Numbered from the stretch's first letter, positions 25,840-35,556 are shown. The stretch: DNA of 43,513 nucleotides from Dehalococcoidia bacterium (GCA_011191975.1 DUFA01000023.1:1-43513), one strand, 5' to 3'. The notes: generated by a model not told the origin, from the sequence alone. Made by a program: numbers and translations.

Positions 25840-26742
25840 CTATGAATTTGCCCACAGGTCCATACTGAGATATTTCCACCCGGCGTCTGCAAGTACTGCT
25901 ATAATACAACCTTCTTCAATCTTTGAAGCAATTCTCTTGGCCTGGTATATTACTGCCCCTGACGACATACCGGAGAAAATCCCCTCTTTTTCAAGCAACT
26001 CTCTGTTAGCGTTAACAGCTTCATCGCTGGTAGTTAACGCTCTCTGGTTTATCAACTTAAGATCGATAATCGGCGGAAGATATTCTTCAAGGCATCGTAA
26101 TCCCTGGATCGGATCGCCAAGAGGAGGTTCGGCTCCAATTACTTTTACGTCCGGATATTTTTCCTTCAGACGCCTTGCGATTCCCATCAGAGTACCACCA
26201 GTTCCGATCCCGGCAATGAGGTAATCGATCCTGTCATAAGGATTATCTTCCAGGATTTCAACTCCAGTCGTTTCATAATGCGCCAATGGATTCAACGGAT
26301 TGGCAAACTGGTCTGCCTTGAAATATGTACTGTCACTGGCTGCCATTTCATTAACGGTATCAATAGATCTCTGTACTCCATATTTACCGTCGGTCAGTAT
26401 GAGTTCCGCTCCGTGTAGTTTCATAAGCTGACGTCTCTCAAGACTCATGCTGTCCGGCATTACGATTGTTACTTTGTATCCTTTCAAACGGCCTAACCAT
26501 GCCAGAGCAATTCCGGTATTACCACTCGTAGCTTCTATTATCGTCTTGTCTTTTGTCAACTGGCCGCTTTCTTCGGCCTTCTCGATCATGTATCGGGCAA
26601 TACGATCCTTAATACTGCCGCTACCTCCCGGATTCTGGCCTTCCAGCTTGGCAAGTATCTTGACGCTTTTCTTGGGACTAATATTTGCCAGTTCGACCAG
26701 TGGAGTGTGGCCAATCGCATCGTTAAGGTTCTTGTAGTACAT
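25840..26742 (-). CDS. cysM: Cysteine synthase (CysM/CysK type)
   Basis: PLP enzyme replacing the acetyl group of O-acetylserine with sulfide, or using a related donor. The 300 residues contain the PLP lysine K45 in GSGSIKDRIAR, the EATSGNTGIALAW substrate loop, GIGTGGTLMG for the phosphate, and SSGAV near the C-terminus. The KDRIA context and length resemble CysM. It starts 8 bases after the rtcB stop, so it belongs to the same transcript. Confidence 0.92.
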   Translation of the reverse strand: MYYKNLNDAIGHTPLVELANISPKKSVKILAKLEGQNPGGSGSIKDRIARYMIEKAEESGQLTKDKTIIEATSGNTGIALAWLGRLKGYKVTIVMPDSMSLERRQLMKLHGAELILTDGKYGVQRSIDTVNEMAASDSTYFKADQFANPLNPLAHYETTGVEILEDNPYDRIDYLIAGIGTGGTLMGIARRLKEKYPDVKVIGAEPPLGDPIQGLRCLEEYLPPIIDLKLINQRALTTSDEAVNANRELLEKEGIFSGMSSGAVIYQAKRIASKIEEGCIIAVLADAGWKYLSMDLWANS

Positions 26743-26750
26743 ATGATGTC

Positions 26751-28214
26751 CTATCCTTTTATTACACCAATCGGGTTTGATTTAAATACTTTCCGTGATA
26801 TTCCTGCTTTATCAGTCACATCAATCACATCTGATACGTCCTTATATGCTTCAGATGCTTCTTCAGCCAATGACGATATACTTCCGGCTCTCACTGTGAT
26901 GCCCTTATTGGCCATCAACTCGACTATATTTACCCCTTTGAGGCTTTTCTTGGCTGCCGAGCGACTTCTCAATCTTCCGGCACCGTGGCAGGTAGAAGCA
27001 AAAGTCTCATTCATTGCTGTATCTGTTCCAACCGCCACATAAGAATATCTTCCCATATCACCAGGGATAAGTACGGGTTGACCGATATTCTTATAAATCT
27101 CTGGTATCTCTCGGTGGCCTGGCGGGAAAGCCCTTGTTGCTCCTTTTCGGTGAACACAAAGACTTCGCTTCTTACTATCGACAGTATGTTCCTCGATTTT
27201 AGCTATATTATGAGCGACATCGTAAATCTGTTCAAGCCCGATTTCTCTTTGATTCTTATTCAGCACCTTTGCCAAGATCTCTCTTGTCCGGTGAGTGATG
27301 CATTGCCGGTTTGTCCAGGCATAATTAGCAGCAGCGGCCATAGCTGCAAGGTAATCTCTTCCTTCGTCGGAATTAACGGGAGCACAGGCAAGTTGTCGGT
27401 CAGGAAGGTTTATAGCATATTTCTTAGTGGCGTTACCCATTAAGGCCAGATAATCGGTACATATCTGGTGACCGAAACCCCGGGATCCGGTGTGTATCAT
27501 CACTATGACCTGGTCTTTATCGTAAATACCCATTACCCGGGCAGTTTTTTTATCGTATATTTCTTCTACCGATCCAACCTCAAGGAAATGGTTACCCGAA
27601 CCCAGTGTACCCAACTGAGGTATTCCTCTTTCCCTAGCTTTGGCACTTACCTTATCAGGATTGGCACCTTTTATGCATCCTGATTCTTCAGTGACCGATA
27701 GATCTCTGTCTTCACCGAACCCTTTTTCGATCGCCCACCTGCTTCCATATAACATAATATCTTGCAGATCTCTTCCCGATACTTTGATCATCCCTTTTGA
27801 ACCGACTCCCGAAGGAATACCTTGATATAGCCCATCAACTATCTGTTTGATTTTCGGTCGTATCTCATTGACGGTAAGATTCGTACGCAAGATACGGACA
27901 CCGCAGTTGATATCGAATCCTACACCACCTGGAGACACAACTCCATCCTTTATATCCGTAGCAGCAACACCGCCTATAGCGAAACCATAACCCCAGTGAA
28001 TATCAGGCATTGCCATTGAATATCTGACAATTCCTGGTAAAAACGCGACATTCGCTACCTGCTCGAAAGCATTATCTTCCCATATTTTGTCCAGCATGTC
28101 TTCAGATGCATAAATCCGGCCTGGTACTCTCATACCCGGCTTGTACTCCATTGATATTTCCCATCGGTATTCATCTATTTTGTTGAGCGTATTACCCCAG
28201 ACGTTAGCCATCAA
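26751..28214 (-). CDS. rtcB: tRNA-splicing ligase RtcB
   Basis: GTP- and Mn-dependent RNA ligase joining 2',3'-cyclic phosphate to 5'-OH ends. The 487 residues fit the bacterial/archaeal form. C104 in GVGFDINCGVR is the metal cysteine; GSGNHFLEVG, MIHTGSRGFGHQ and the GMP-accepting histidine in CHGAGRLRSRSAAK are all present, so the enzyme looks active. Its activator archease lies 6 bases upstream. It may repair broken tRNA or rRNA. Confidence 0.96.
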   Translation of the reverse strand: MMANVWGNTLNKIDEYRWEISMEYKPGMRVPGRIYASEDMLDKIWEDNAFEQVANVAFLPGIVRYSMAMPDIHWGYGFAIGGVAATDIKDGVVSPGGVGFDINCGVRILRTNLTVNEIRPKIKQIVDGLYQGIPSGVGSKGMIKVSGRDLQDIMLYGSRWAIEKGFGEDRDLSVTEESGCIKGANPDKVSAKARERGIPQLGTLGSGNHFLEVGSVEEIYDKKTARVMGIYDKDQVIVMIHTGSRGFGHQICTDYLALMGNATKKYAINLPDRQLACAPVNSDEGRDYLAAMAAAANYAWTNRQCITHRTREILAKVLNKNQREIGLEQIYDVAHNIAKIEEHTVDSKKRSLCVHRKGATRAFPPGHREIPEIYKNIGQPVLIPGDMGRYSYVAVGTDTAMNETFASTCHGAGRLRSRSAAKKSLKGVNIVELMANKGITVRAGSISSLAEEASEAYKDVSDVIDVTDKAGISRKVFKSNPIGVIKG

Positions 28215-28220
28215 TCAATC

Positions 28221-28637
28221 CTATATATCAAAAAGCACCTGTACTCTGCATATATCGTTTTCATTGATTTTCAGCATATGATATGTAGCTGCTTTTATAC
28301 CGGTTTTTATTTCATGTCTTGAAAGATCGACCTTCTCTCCATACGCGATCGCAGAGAGGGAAGTTTCATCAAGATGGATTATATCAAATTTATTGAAAAG
28401 AAGATTATCTACATCAAACAGGTATATGAGTTCATTCAGCCAGCTTATCAGTAAACTATCACGGTCCGACGAATTAATGTTGATCTTCTTGGTCTGATTA
28501 TCTTTGATACCTGTTAGGTCGGTTATCAAACTGATCATGCCTAAGGCGGCATTTTCGAACGCTCTTTCCAGGCTGTCTCCAAAAGCGATTATGCCTGTAT
28601 CGGCAGTATGATCAAGAATTTCAAACTTTGTAGCCAT
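28221..28637 (-). CDS. Archease, RtcB cofactor
   Basis: Chaperone-like activator that speeds RtcB guanylylation and turnover. The 138 residues show the N-terminal FEILDHTADTGIIAFGDSLERAFENAALGM hallmark with its conserved aspartate, and the central SWLNELIYLFD. The 6-base spacing to rtcB indicates obligate cotranscription, the usual arrangement. Confidence 0.94.
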   Translation of the reverse strand: MATKFEILDHTADTGIIAFGDSLERAFENAALGMISLITDLTGIKDNQTKKININSSDRDSLLISWLNELIYLFDVDNLLFNKFDIIHLDETSLSAIAYGEKVDLSRHEIKTGIKAATYHMLKINENDICRVQVLFDI

Positions 28638-28674
28638 CGCGGATAATTCCTCTGTGCGTAAAGAGAATGTTACT

Positions 28675-29322
28675 TTATTTTCTGAGCTTCCGTTTTATCT
28701 TGGTAATCGTTGAAAAAAAGTGAACAAGAATGCTGGCTTTGTGTTGTGATATTCTTCCGTGTTTCAATACCTCAATAAGCTGGTCAGGGGTATCAAAATC
28801 ATCAATCTCTACAAAAGTACGCCCGATTTCACCTAGTGTGTGGGAATCGCTGCCGGCTATCGCGGGAATTTCATGTCTTAAAGCATAATCCAGAGCTTTA
28901 TCCGCTGTAGAGTTCATAGGACTCCTGGCATTAAACACTTCTACAATATCAACGCTTGGTGCAAGTTTATCAACTTCTTTCAGGTCCATAGTAAGTCCCC
29001 TAAGAGGATCGAAAGGATGAGGTAAACAGACAAGTCCATCCTGGTCCTTAATTCTTGATATTGCTTCATTAACACTGATATTACTGGGTATAGTATCCTT
29101 GAGAAATATACCCATTATCTCTCCACATTCGGTCAGGATCTCCTCTCCAACAATAACCTTGAAAGGGGCAATTTCCTGCATTTTCAAGGCACCTTCAACA
29201 GTACCGTGATCGGAAATAGCGATACAATCTATCTCCATCTTCTGGCATCGTTCTATGATATCTTCCAGCTCCATTTCACAATCCATTGAGTAGCGGGTGT
29301 GAATATGAAAATCAGCTTTCAA
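28675..29322 (-). CDS. PHP-domain phosphoesterase
   Basis: Metal-dependent phosphoesterase of the PHP family, 215 residues. Ligands are visible as H6 and H8 in DFHIHTRYS, D38 and H39 in SDHGTVEG, the CLPHPFDPLRG histidine and the final GSDSHTLGEIG. Related single-domain PHP proteins hydrolyse phosphorylated metabolites or oligoribonucleotide ends; the substrate is not evident. It lies between efp and the archease gene in the leftward run. Confidence 0.88.
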   Translation of the reverse strand: MKADFHIHTRYSMDCEMELEDIIERCQKMEIDCIAISDHGTVEGALKMQEIAPFKVIVGEEILTECGEIMGIFLKDTIPSNISVNEAISRIKDQDGLVCLPHPFDPLRGLTMDLKEVDKLAPSVDIVEVFNARSPMNSTADKALDYALRHEIPAIAGSDSHTLGEIGRTFVEIDDFDTPDQLIEVLKHGRISQHKASILVHFFSTITKIKRKLRK

Positions 29323-29358
29323 ACCTTAAGCCCCTTTCCTGAGTAGATACTTTGATAG

Positions 29359-29913
29359 TTAGGCTCTTTCTATATAACTCCCATCACGCGTATCGACTTT
29401 GATAATGTCGCCGGTGTTGATAAACAATGGTACCTGGACGGTGATGCCGGTTTCAAGAATAGCCGGTTTTGTTCCGGCAGTAACCGTATCACCTTTAAAT
29501 CCGGGCTGAGTATCGGCTACCTCGAGTTCGACATTCAGTGGCACTTCAATGTCGACTATTTTTTCTTTGTAACTGGCGACTTGCAGTGTCATACCTTCTT
29601 TAAGATAATTAACCGAATCACCCAATATATCGTTGGTTACTGGAATCTGTTCATACGTCTCTTCGTCCATCAGGTAGTAAAGATCACCATCATTATACAG
29701 GTACTGCATCGGTCTGACTTCAAGACGCACTCTCTTGAATTTTGCATCTGACTGAAAACTCTGTTCGATTGTATGGCCGCCTTCAAGATCTCTCATTTTA
29801 ACCCGGGCAAGGGCCGTTCTTTTCATTTTAACATGATGATACTCGATAACCTGATAAAGCTTCTCATCATGTTCGATAATCACACCTTTTCTTAGTTCAC
29901 TTCCACTGATCAT
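29359..29913 (-). CDS. efp: Elongation factor P with atypical tip loop
   Basis: Rescues ribosomes stalled at polyproline motifs. The 184 residues have all three beta-barrel domains, with TQPGFKGDT and the C-terminal PLFINTGDIIKVDTRDGSYIERA. The domain I tip, where E. coli has KPGKGQAF with the modified lysine, reads KMKRTAL (residues 29-35): one residue shorter, with no glycine or proline. K31 or R32 would be at the tip. The usual modification enzymes are not in this window. The M24 peptidase gene lies 20 bases upstream. Confidence 0.95.
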   Translation of the reverse strand: MISGSELRKGVIIEHDEKLYQVIEYHHVKMKRTALARVKMRDLEGGHTIEQSFQSDAKFKRVRLEVRPMQYLYNDGDLYYLMDEETYEQIPVTNDILGDSVNYLKEGMTLQVASYKEKIVDIEVPLNVELEVADTQPGFKGDTVTAGTKPAILETGITVQVPLFINTGDIIKVDTRDGSYIERA

Positions 29914-29933
29914 ACCTTTAACTCCGTTACTAA

Positions 29934-31019
29934 TTATTTCGTGCCTTTTGAAAGGACATTGATAACTCCGTTTTCAATAACAGCTAGATCCTCGATTCTC
30001 ACTCCACCCCAGCCAGGAATATATATACCTGGTTCAACAGAAAACACCATGCCATCAGACAGGACATCTTCCGAATTCGGACCAACACGCGGGTTTTCAT
30101 GAGCGGCAAGACCGGTGCCATGCCCAAGAGAATGGCCGAATTCTTCGGCATATCCGGCTTCTTCTATAACTATCCGAGCAAAACCGTCGGCTTCTTTCCC
30201 GGTCATTCCGCCTTTTATCAAGGATATAGCTGCAAGCTGAGCACCGAGTACAATGTCGTATACCTTTCTATAAGTGTTATCCGGTTTACCAAGGCAAATG
30301 GTCCGGGTGAAATCGCTGCAATAATGACCGACTCTCGCTCCCATATCAATAACGATGGGTTCACTGGATTGTATTTTCTTCTCTGTAGGTTTGGCATGAG
30401 GTAAGGCAGAATTCGGTCCGGAAGCTACGATGATCTCAAAGGGCATTGCTTGACTGCCGTTTTCCCGTTGAAATCGTTCCAGTTGCCAGGCAACTTCAAG
30501 TTCGGTCATACCCGGTCTGATAATGGATTCAATATATTCGAAAGCCCTATCTGTGATAGACACTGCCTGCTTGATTAACTCGATCTCGGCTGCATCTTTT
30601 ATAGTTCGCAACGATTCGACAAGTCCTTCGACCGGTATAAGCTGAATCGACAAATCGGTATTTTTTATTGCTTCTGCCAGCTGGCGATACATTGCGTGAG
30701 TGATATCTCCTGATTCGAATCCGAGTGTACTAATACCTGTATCTCCTGTGAGTTTGGGAAACCATTCGGATACTCCGCCGGTGATTCGGAAAAGGGTATA
30801 TTCCGGAGCTTGCAGCTTTACCTGCTCCAGATAGCGAAAATCAGTAGCAAGCAACGTATCTCGTTGAGTAATTAACAGATACCCGGCTGAACCATCGAAA
30901 CCGGATAGGTAGAGCCTGTTTTCCGGTTGGGAGATGAAAATGCCATCAAGGTTCTGTTCGACTAGAGTTTCTCGTAATCTTTTAAGTCGGCTATTCATCC
31001 TCGCCCTTATCCATGTCAT
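29934..31019 (-). CDS. pepQ: M24 Xaa-Pro aminopeptidase
   Basis: Metallopeptidase releasing residues N-terminal to proline. The N-terminal creatinase domain is followed by the pita-bread domain with metal ligands in IDMGARVGHYCSDFTR (two Asp), GHSLGHGTGL (His), FSVEPGIY (Glu) and GVRIEDLAV (Glu). The longest frame gives 361 residues. An ATG at 30998 (MNSRLKRLRE) is the better family start and would still overlap the xer stop by 8 bases. It precedes efp, a common pairing. Confidence 0.92.
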   Translation of the reverse strand: MTWIRARMNSRLKRLRETLVEQNLDGIFISQPENRLYLSGFDGSAGYLLITQRDTLLATDFRYLEQVKLQAPEYTLFRITGGVSEWFPKLTGDTGISTLGFESGDITHAMYRQLAEAIKNTDLSIQLIPVEGLVESLRTIKDAAEIELIKQAVSITDRAFEYIESIIRPGMTELEVAWQLERFQRENGSQAMPFEIIVASGPNSALPHAKPTEKKIQSSEPIVIDMGARVGHYCSDFTRTICLGKPDNTYRKVYDIVLGAQLAAISLIKGGMTGKEADGFARIVIEEAGYAEEFGHSLGHGTGLAAHENPRVGPNSEDVLSDGMVFSVEPGIYIPGWGGVRIEDLAVIENGVINVLSKGTK

Positions 31020-31956
31020 CCGTTTCCCGTGCCATAGGATGAGCTGAAAGATAGACTTTCTTCGCCTGGCTTTTACTGATGTGCGTGTATATCTGGGTTG
31101 TCGAAAGGTCTGCGTGTCCCAGTAATTCCTGGACTACACGCAAATCTGCGCCACCATCCAACATGTGGGTGGCAAAAGTATGTCTAAGCATGTGAGGATG
31201 CACTTTTTTACCGATGCCAGCTTTGTCTGCATATTTCTGTAATATTTCCTGGACGCTTCTCTCTGTGAGAGGAAAACCTTCGTGGTTGATGAACACCGCT
31301 TTGGTTTTCTTTTTGTTTGTCCTGCTGGTCAGCCTGATTTTAGGTATCAGGTCTCTGGCTTCATATATATAGACTTGGAGTGCTTTCGCGGCTGGTTCAC
31401 CCATTAGGACGACTCTTTCCTTAGAACCTTTACCTATGACCCGTATTTCACGTGTTTCAAGGTTAATCTGGTCTAACTTCAAACTCGCTAATTCACTGAC
31501 TCTTAATCCCGAAGCATAAAGTAACTCCAGAAAAGCACGGTCGCGTCTTCCGTAGGGATCTTCGGCATCCGGTACATTCAGCAAGCGAATAATTTCAGTA
31601 TTGGTGAGGAAAGACGGCAAGCGTCTGTCCAGCTTTGGGGAGGATACGTACTGCATTGGATTAGTCGTAATAATACCTTCTCTCTCAAGATATTTATAAA
31701 ACGATCGTATCGACGATACTTTACGTGCGATACTCGCTTTCACCACCTTTTGTTCTGCAAGATAGGCAAGATAATCGCGTATATCAAATCTGTCCGCTTT
31801 CTCAGGAGAGCCTATCCCTTTTTCCTGTAAAAAAGGAAACAATCCCTGTATATTTTTTGATCCTTTCAAGTCAGTAACGTAATTCCGTATCGTATACGGA
31901 GAGAAGTTCCTTTCTGCTTCAAGGTAGGCAATGTATCTCTGAAATAAATTCTGCAT
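30991..31956 (-). CDS. xerC: Tyrosine recombinase XerC/XerD
   Basis: Site-specific recombinase resolving chromosome dimers at dif. I start it at ATG 31956 (MQNLFQRYIAYLEAERNFSPYTI), giving 321 residues; the frame stays open upstream to 32055 but that part only overlaps topA. Catalytic residues are seen in ASGLRVSELA (Arg), HPHMLRHTFATHML (His, Arg), LLGHADLSTTQ (His) and IYTH (Tyr). XerC and XerD cannot be separated from sequence alone. A lysine-rich insertion (NKKKTK) lies before the HxLR block. It is embedded in the dprA-topA-xer run. Confidence 0.9.
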   Translation of the reverse strand: MQNLFQRYIAYLEAERNFSPYTIRNYVTDLKGSKNIQGLFPFLQEKGIGSPEKADRFDIRDYLAYLAEQKVVKASIARKVSSIRSFYKYLEREGIITTNPMQYVSSPKLDRRLPSFLTNTEIIRLLNVPDAEDPYGRRDRAFLELLYASGLRVSELASLKLDQINLETREIRVIGKGSKERVVLMGEPAAKALQVYIYEARDLIPKIRLTSRTNKKKTKAVFINHEGFPLTERSVQEILQKYADKAGIGKKVHPHMLRHTFATHMLDGGADLRVVQELLGHADLSTTQIYTHISKSQAKKVYLSAHPMARETDDMDKGEDE

Positions 31957-31964
31957 CTGCAAAA

Positions 31965-34091
31965 TTACTCCTGCAGTTTGTCCCTGTTTCCACATTTTAT
32001 GCACCTGGCGTAATTTTGCCTGAAGGTAGTGGTCAATCCTTCGCACTTTGAGCATTTCTGTTTGAGAGGTTTGTAGTTGGTAGCAAACGTACAGTCAGGA
32101 TAATTACTGCACCCGTAAAATTTCTTCTTCTTTTTATTTACTTTCTCTATCAGTTCGCTGCCGCATTCCGGGCATTCCACGCCGGTCTTAATCTGGTAAG
32201 AACGGGTTGTCTTGCATTCGGGATATCCACTGCAGGCAAGAAACTTGCCGAAACGTCCCGTCTTGATCACCATGGGCTTACCGCAATTCGGGCACATTTC
32301 TTCGGTTACCTCATCAGGAAGTTTAACTCTTTCCAACGATTCAGTAGCCTTAGCCAGGTCTTTCTCGAAAGGCGTATAGAAATCACGTACAACACCAACC
32401 CAGTCTCTCTTTTCACCGGCTATATCATCAAGTTCATCTTCCATTTTGGCTGTAAATTTAATATCGACGATTTCAGGAAAATATTCGCTGACAAGATCAT
32501 TTACCACAAAACCAAGTTCAGATGGCTGGAAGTAATTGCCGTTTTTTATCACGTACTCACGTTCCTGGATGGTTGAAAGAGTCGGTGCATAGGTACTCGG
32601 TCTACCTATACCGTACTGCTCGAGCATTTTAATCAGAGTAGCCTCGGTGAAGCGTAACGGAGGTTGAGTGAAATGCTGTTCGGGATACAATTCAATAAGG
32701 TTGAGAGGATCACCTTTAGCTAACGAAGGCAGCCTTGATAATTTTTCTTCCTCTTCCTCGTCTTTTTGTTCGATGTATAATTTCGTGAAACCGGGAAACC
32801 TGTTGACGGAATCAGATGCTCTAAACAGATAGGTCTTTTTTGAATTCTTGCATAAACTGTCGATATCTACTGTTGTATTGTCGTATATTGCAGCAGCCAT
32901 CTGGCTGGCTACCATTCTTTTCCAGATAAGATCATATAAACGGTACTGATTATTGTTCAGGTATTTCTTTAGCTGCGATGGTTCGCGTTTTATCCGTGTA
33001 GGTCTTATAGCTTCATGGGCTTCCTGTGCTCCCTTGACTGCTCTTGCAAACGAACGGGCATGAGGTGGGACGTAATCCTTGCCATATTTCTTTTCGATAT
33101 ACTCTCTGGCTTCAACTACTGCTGATCGTGCAACACGGGTAGAGTCGGTTCTCATATAAGTGATAAGTCCAACACTCCCCTCATCACCAATGGGTAGTCC
33201 CTCGTAAAGCTGCTGTGCTAGTGTCATGGTCTGAGCAGCGCTGAATCGCAACCTTCGTGACGCTTCCTGCTGAAGAGTACTGGTGATAAATGGTGGAGCC
33301 GGTTGTCTTGTCACTTTCTTGGTTTTTATTGTATTGACACCGTAGGCTGCTTGCTTAAGTTCCTCATTGATTATATCGGCATGTTCCTGGTCGGGTATAT
33401 CCAGCTTCTTTTCTCCAGCAAGTCCGACCAGCAAAGCTCTGAACGGCTCTTTCCCGTTTCCATTTACTTTTTTAGAGAGATCGGCTTCTATAGACCAGTA
33501 TTCGACCGGTATGAATTGTTCGATCTCTCTTTCACGGTCAACGATGATTCTTACAGCTACTGACTGGACTCTTCCGGCGGATAACCCTCTTCGCACTTTC
33601 TTCCACAGTAACGGACTCAGTTTGTAACCGACCAGTCTATCGAGAACACGTCGGGCTTGCTGGGCATTTACCAACTGCATATCGATATCCCTGGAATGTT
33701 TAAAAGCATTGGTTATAGCTTCTTCGGTAATCTCGTGAAATACCACTCTGCGGTATGGGGTTTTCGCGTTTTGCATTACTTCAACTAGATGCCAGGAGAT
33801 TGCTTCTCCTTCACGATCAGGATCTGTAGCCAGAAAAATTGTCGAAGCGTTTTTCGAAGCATCTCTCAGTTCTTTCGCAATCTTACTTTTCGCTCTTGGC
33901 ACCACGTATTCAGGAGAAAAACCGTTATCGACATCAACTCCCAGTTTACTTCGTGGCAGATCTCTGACATGGCCGAGAGACGCCTTTAATTCATAATTTT
34001 TACCAAGTATTCTACCAAGTGTTCTTGCCTTGGCAGGAGATTCAACGATTACCAGGTTCTTTTTGGTACTCTTCTTTTTACGTGTTGTCAC
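31965..34091 (-). CDS. topA: DNA topoisomerase I
   Basis: Type IA topoisomerase relaxing negative supercoils. 708 residues: TOPRIM domain at the N-terminus (VESPAKARTLGRIL, DPDREGEAISWH), active-site tyrosine in ITYMRTDSTR, QYGIGRPSTYAPT, and three C-terminal zinc ribbons (CPNCGK, CPECGS, CSKCEG with their partner cysteines). The start overlaps the dprA stop by 4 bases (ATGA), so dprA-topA are coupled. Confidence 0.97.
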   Translation of the reverse strand: MTTRKKKSTKKNLVIVESPAKARTLGRILGKNYELKASLGHVRDLPRSKLGVDVDNGFSPEYVVPRAKSKIAKELRDASKNASTIFLATDPDREGEAISWHLVEVMQNAKTPYRRVVFHEITEEAITNAFKHSRDIDMQLVNAQQARRVLDRLVGYKLSPLLWKKVRRGLSAGRVQSVAVRIIVDREREIEQFIPVEYWSIEADLSKKVNGNGKEPFRALLVGLAGEKKLDIPDQEHADIINEELKQAAYGVNTIKTKKVTRQPAPPFITSTLQQEASRRLRFSAAQTMTLAQQLYEGLPIGDEGSVGLITYMRTDSTRVARSAVVEAREYIEKKYGKDYVPPHARSFARAVKGAQEAHEAIRPTRIKREPSQLKKYLNNNQYRLYDLIWKRMVASQMAAAIYDNTTVDIDSLCKNSKKTYLFRASDSVNRFPGFTKLYIEQKDEEEEEKLSRLPSLAKGDPLNLIELYPEQHFTQPPLRFTEATLIKMLEQYGIGRPSTYAPTLSTIQEREYVIKNGNYFQPSELGFVVNDLVSEYFPEIVDIKFTAKMEDELDDIAGEKRDWVGVVRDFYTPFEKDLAKATESLERVKLPDEVTEEMCPNCGKPMVIKTGRFGKFLACSGYPECKTTRSYQIKTGVECPECGSELIEKVNKKKKKFYGCSNYPDCTFATNYKPLKQKCSKCEGLTTTFRQNYARCIKCGNRDKLQE

Positions 34092-35209
34092 TCTACTTTC
34101 ACCCTGTATTCTTCTCTGGTTTCCCTGGCAAGAGAATAATGCATCGCTCCTACCTGTTTGACCATACCTTTCAGTTCCATCATTGCCAGCGTACTACTTA
34201 CCGTCGATACGGGTAGTCCACTCGACCGGCACACTTCATCGATATGAACCGGTTCGGCACCAAGCTGCTTGATTAACACCGCTTCCGTATCGGTTTCAGG
34301 AAGCAATTCTTTTATCTCAATCTGTCTGGCAACAGCGGTTAAATTCAGTTCTTCCAGTATATCCGTATAGTCCCGGACAAGTTTCGCACCTTCCTGTATC
34401 AAACGATTAGTTCCTTTACTTGCCGAAGAGAGTATACTTCCCGGCACTGCGAATACTTCCCTGTTCTGTTCCAATGCGATATTTGCCGTAATAATAGCTC
34501 CACTTGACTCACCCGCTTCGATAACGAGCACTCCCAGACTCATTCCACTCATTATCCTGTTACGGCGCGGGAAATAATCCGATCTCGGTTTTATGCCCAG
34601 TGGATATTCACTCATGACCGCACCATTCTGGATAATGCGCCGGGCAAGTTCCGCATTTTCAGCAGGATAGACAATATCCAGACCGCAAGCGAAAATCGCA
34701 ATTGTCCTGCCGCCGGCTTCAAGTGCTGAACGGTGCGCTACCGAATCAATACCTCGTGCGAGGCCGCTGACTATAGTGATCCTGTTCCTGGCTAGATCCG
34801 CAGTAATTTCTTCGGCAATCTGTCTTCCATAAACCGTCGCTCCACGTGTGCCTACGATAGACAGACACCACTCGTCTTCGGGAAGGATTTCTCCCCGGAC
34901 ATAGATAACGGGAGGATAATCATATATTTCTCTTAATCTTTTTGGATAACCATCATCCCTGTAAGTGAAGGCTTTTACGCCTAGGCGTTCCATTTTTTCT
35001 ATCTCTGAATCTAGAGAGATGCTATCGCGTTTCTCAATGATCGATGTTACCAAACCACTATCCAGTCCCGCCTTCCTCAACTCGGATGGCGGAGCTTGCC
35101 AGGCATCTTCCATATTCTCGAAGTAGTTTTCGAGCAGACCAAACTTAACCCGCCCGATTCCCGATATTAGACTGAAACCAATCCAGTATTTTATGTCGTT
35201 CTTACTCAT
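34088..35209 (-). CDS. dprA: DNA-processing protein DprA
   Basis: Loads RecA on incoming single-stranded DNA during natural transformation. The 373 residues show the Rossmann-like core GTRGATVYGRQIA, VSGLARGIDSVAHRSAL, IFACGLDIVYP, FPRRNRIMSG and EAGESSGAIITA, plus a C-terminal winged-helix (about 300-360). An N-terminal helix-hairpin-helix/SAM-like region precedes. It is the first gene of the long leftward run ending at the VOC gene. Confidence 0.95.
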   Translation of the reverse strand: MSKNDIKYWIGFSLISGIGRVKFGLLENYFENMEDAWQAPPSELRKAGLDSGLVTSIIEKRDSISLDSEIEKMERLGVKAFTYRDDGYPKRLREIYDYPPVIYVRGEILPEDEWCLSIVGTRGATVYGRQIAEEITADLARNRITIVSGLARGIDSVAHRSALEAGGRTIAIFACGLDIVYPAENAELARRIIQNGAVMSEYPLGIKPRSDYFPRRNRIMSGMSLGVLVIEAGESSGAIITANIALEQNREVFAVPGSILSSASKGTNRLIQEGAKLVRDYTDILEELNLTAVARQIEIKELLPETDTEAVLIKQLGAEPVHIDEVCRSSGLPVSTVSSTLAMMELKGMVKQVGAMHYSLARETREEYRVKVE

Positions 35210-35336
35210 AGGTAAATTAATTTCATTCTAGCATAGGGTTATGTAACTGACAATTTAGCTTGTTGCGAAACTCTCTCGGGTATATCTTGGTAGTGTATCA
35301 TTTTGAAATGCTTGAGGGGCAATATACCATTAAGAT
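35210..35336. other. Intergenic junction at edge of accessory patch
   Basis: No gene. An inverted repeat GGTATAT (35279-35285) with ATATACC (35322-35328) flanks a CATTTTGAAATG palindrome. It marks the border between housekeeping genes on the left and AT-rich accessory genes on the right. No terminator or transposase is evident. Confidence 0.3.
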
Positions 35337-35556
35337 ATGGCAAATAAGAGGAAAAGGAAAGAACACGATTTCGCCATAACAGCTCTTATAACAGCATATA
35401 AGGCAATAGGACAAGATAGTATTGATTACGTTGAGTTAGGACTTAAGATGGCAGGGTAAGAGTGTCTCGGCCATCAAACAAAAGGTGTTAAGATATAGCA
35501 AAGAAAAGCAGCTCAAGCTAGGCAGTTTAAAATTTAATATCACCCTTTTCATATAA
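35337..35556 (+). pseudogene. Frameshifted small helix-turn-helix-like gene
   Basis: ATG at 35337 opens 40 codons ending at TAA 35457-35459. If one G of the GGG at 35454-35456 is removed, the frame continues as GKSVSAIKQKVLRYSKEKQL to a stop at 35556. The joined protein (about 72 residues) reads like one domain, with a helix GLKMAGKSVSAIKQKVLR resembling a Myb/HTH recognition region. So it is probably a small DNA-binding protein gene broken by a one-base insertion, or one using frameshifting. No clear Shine-Dalgarno is present. Its end overlaps the minus-strand gene below. Confidence 0.4.

Noticed and set aside
31957-32055. Longer N-terminus for the xer gene
   Set aside because: The extra 33 residues lie within the topA 3' coding region and do not look like recombinase sequence; the ATG at 31956 begins the typical core-binding domain.
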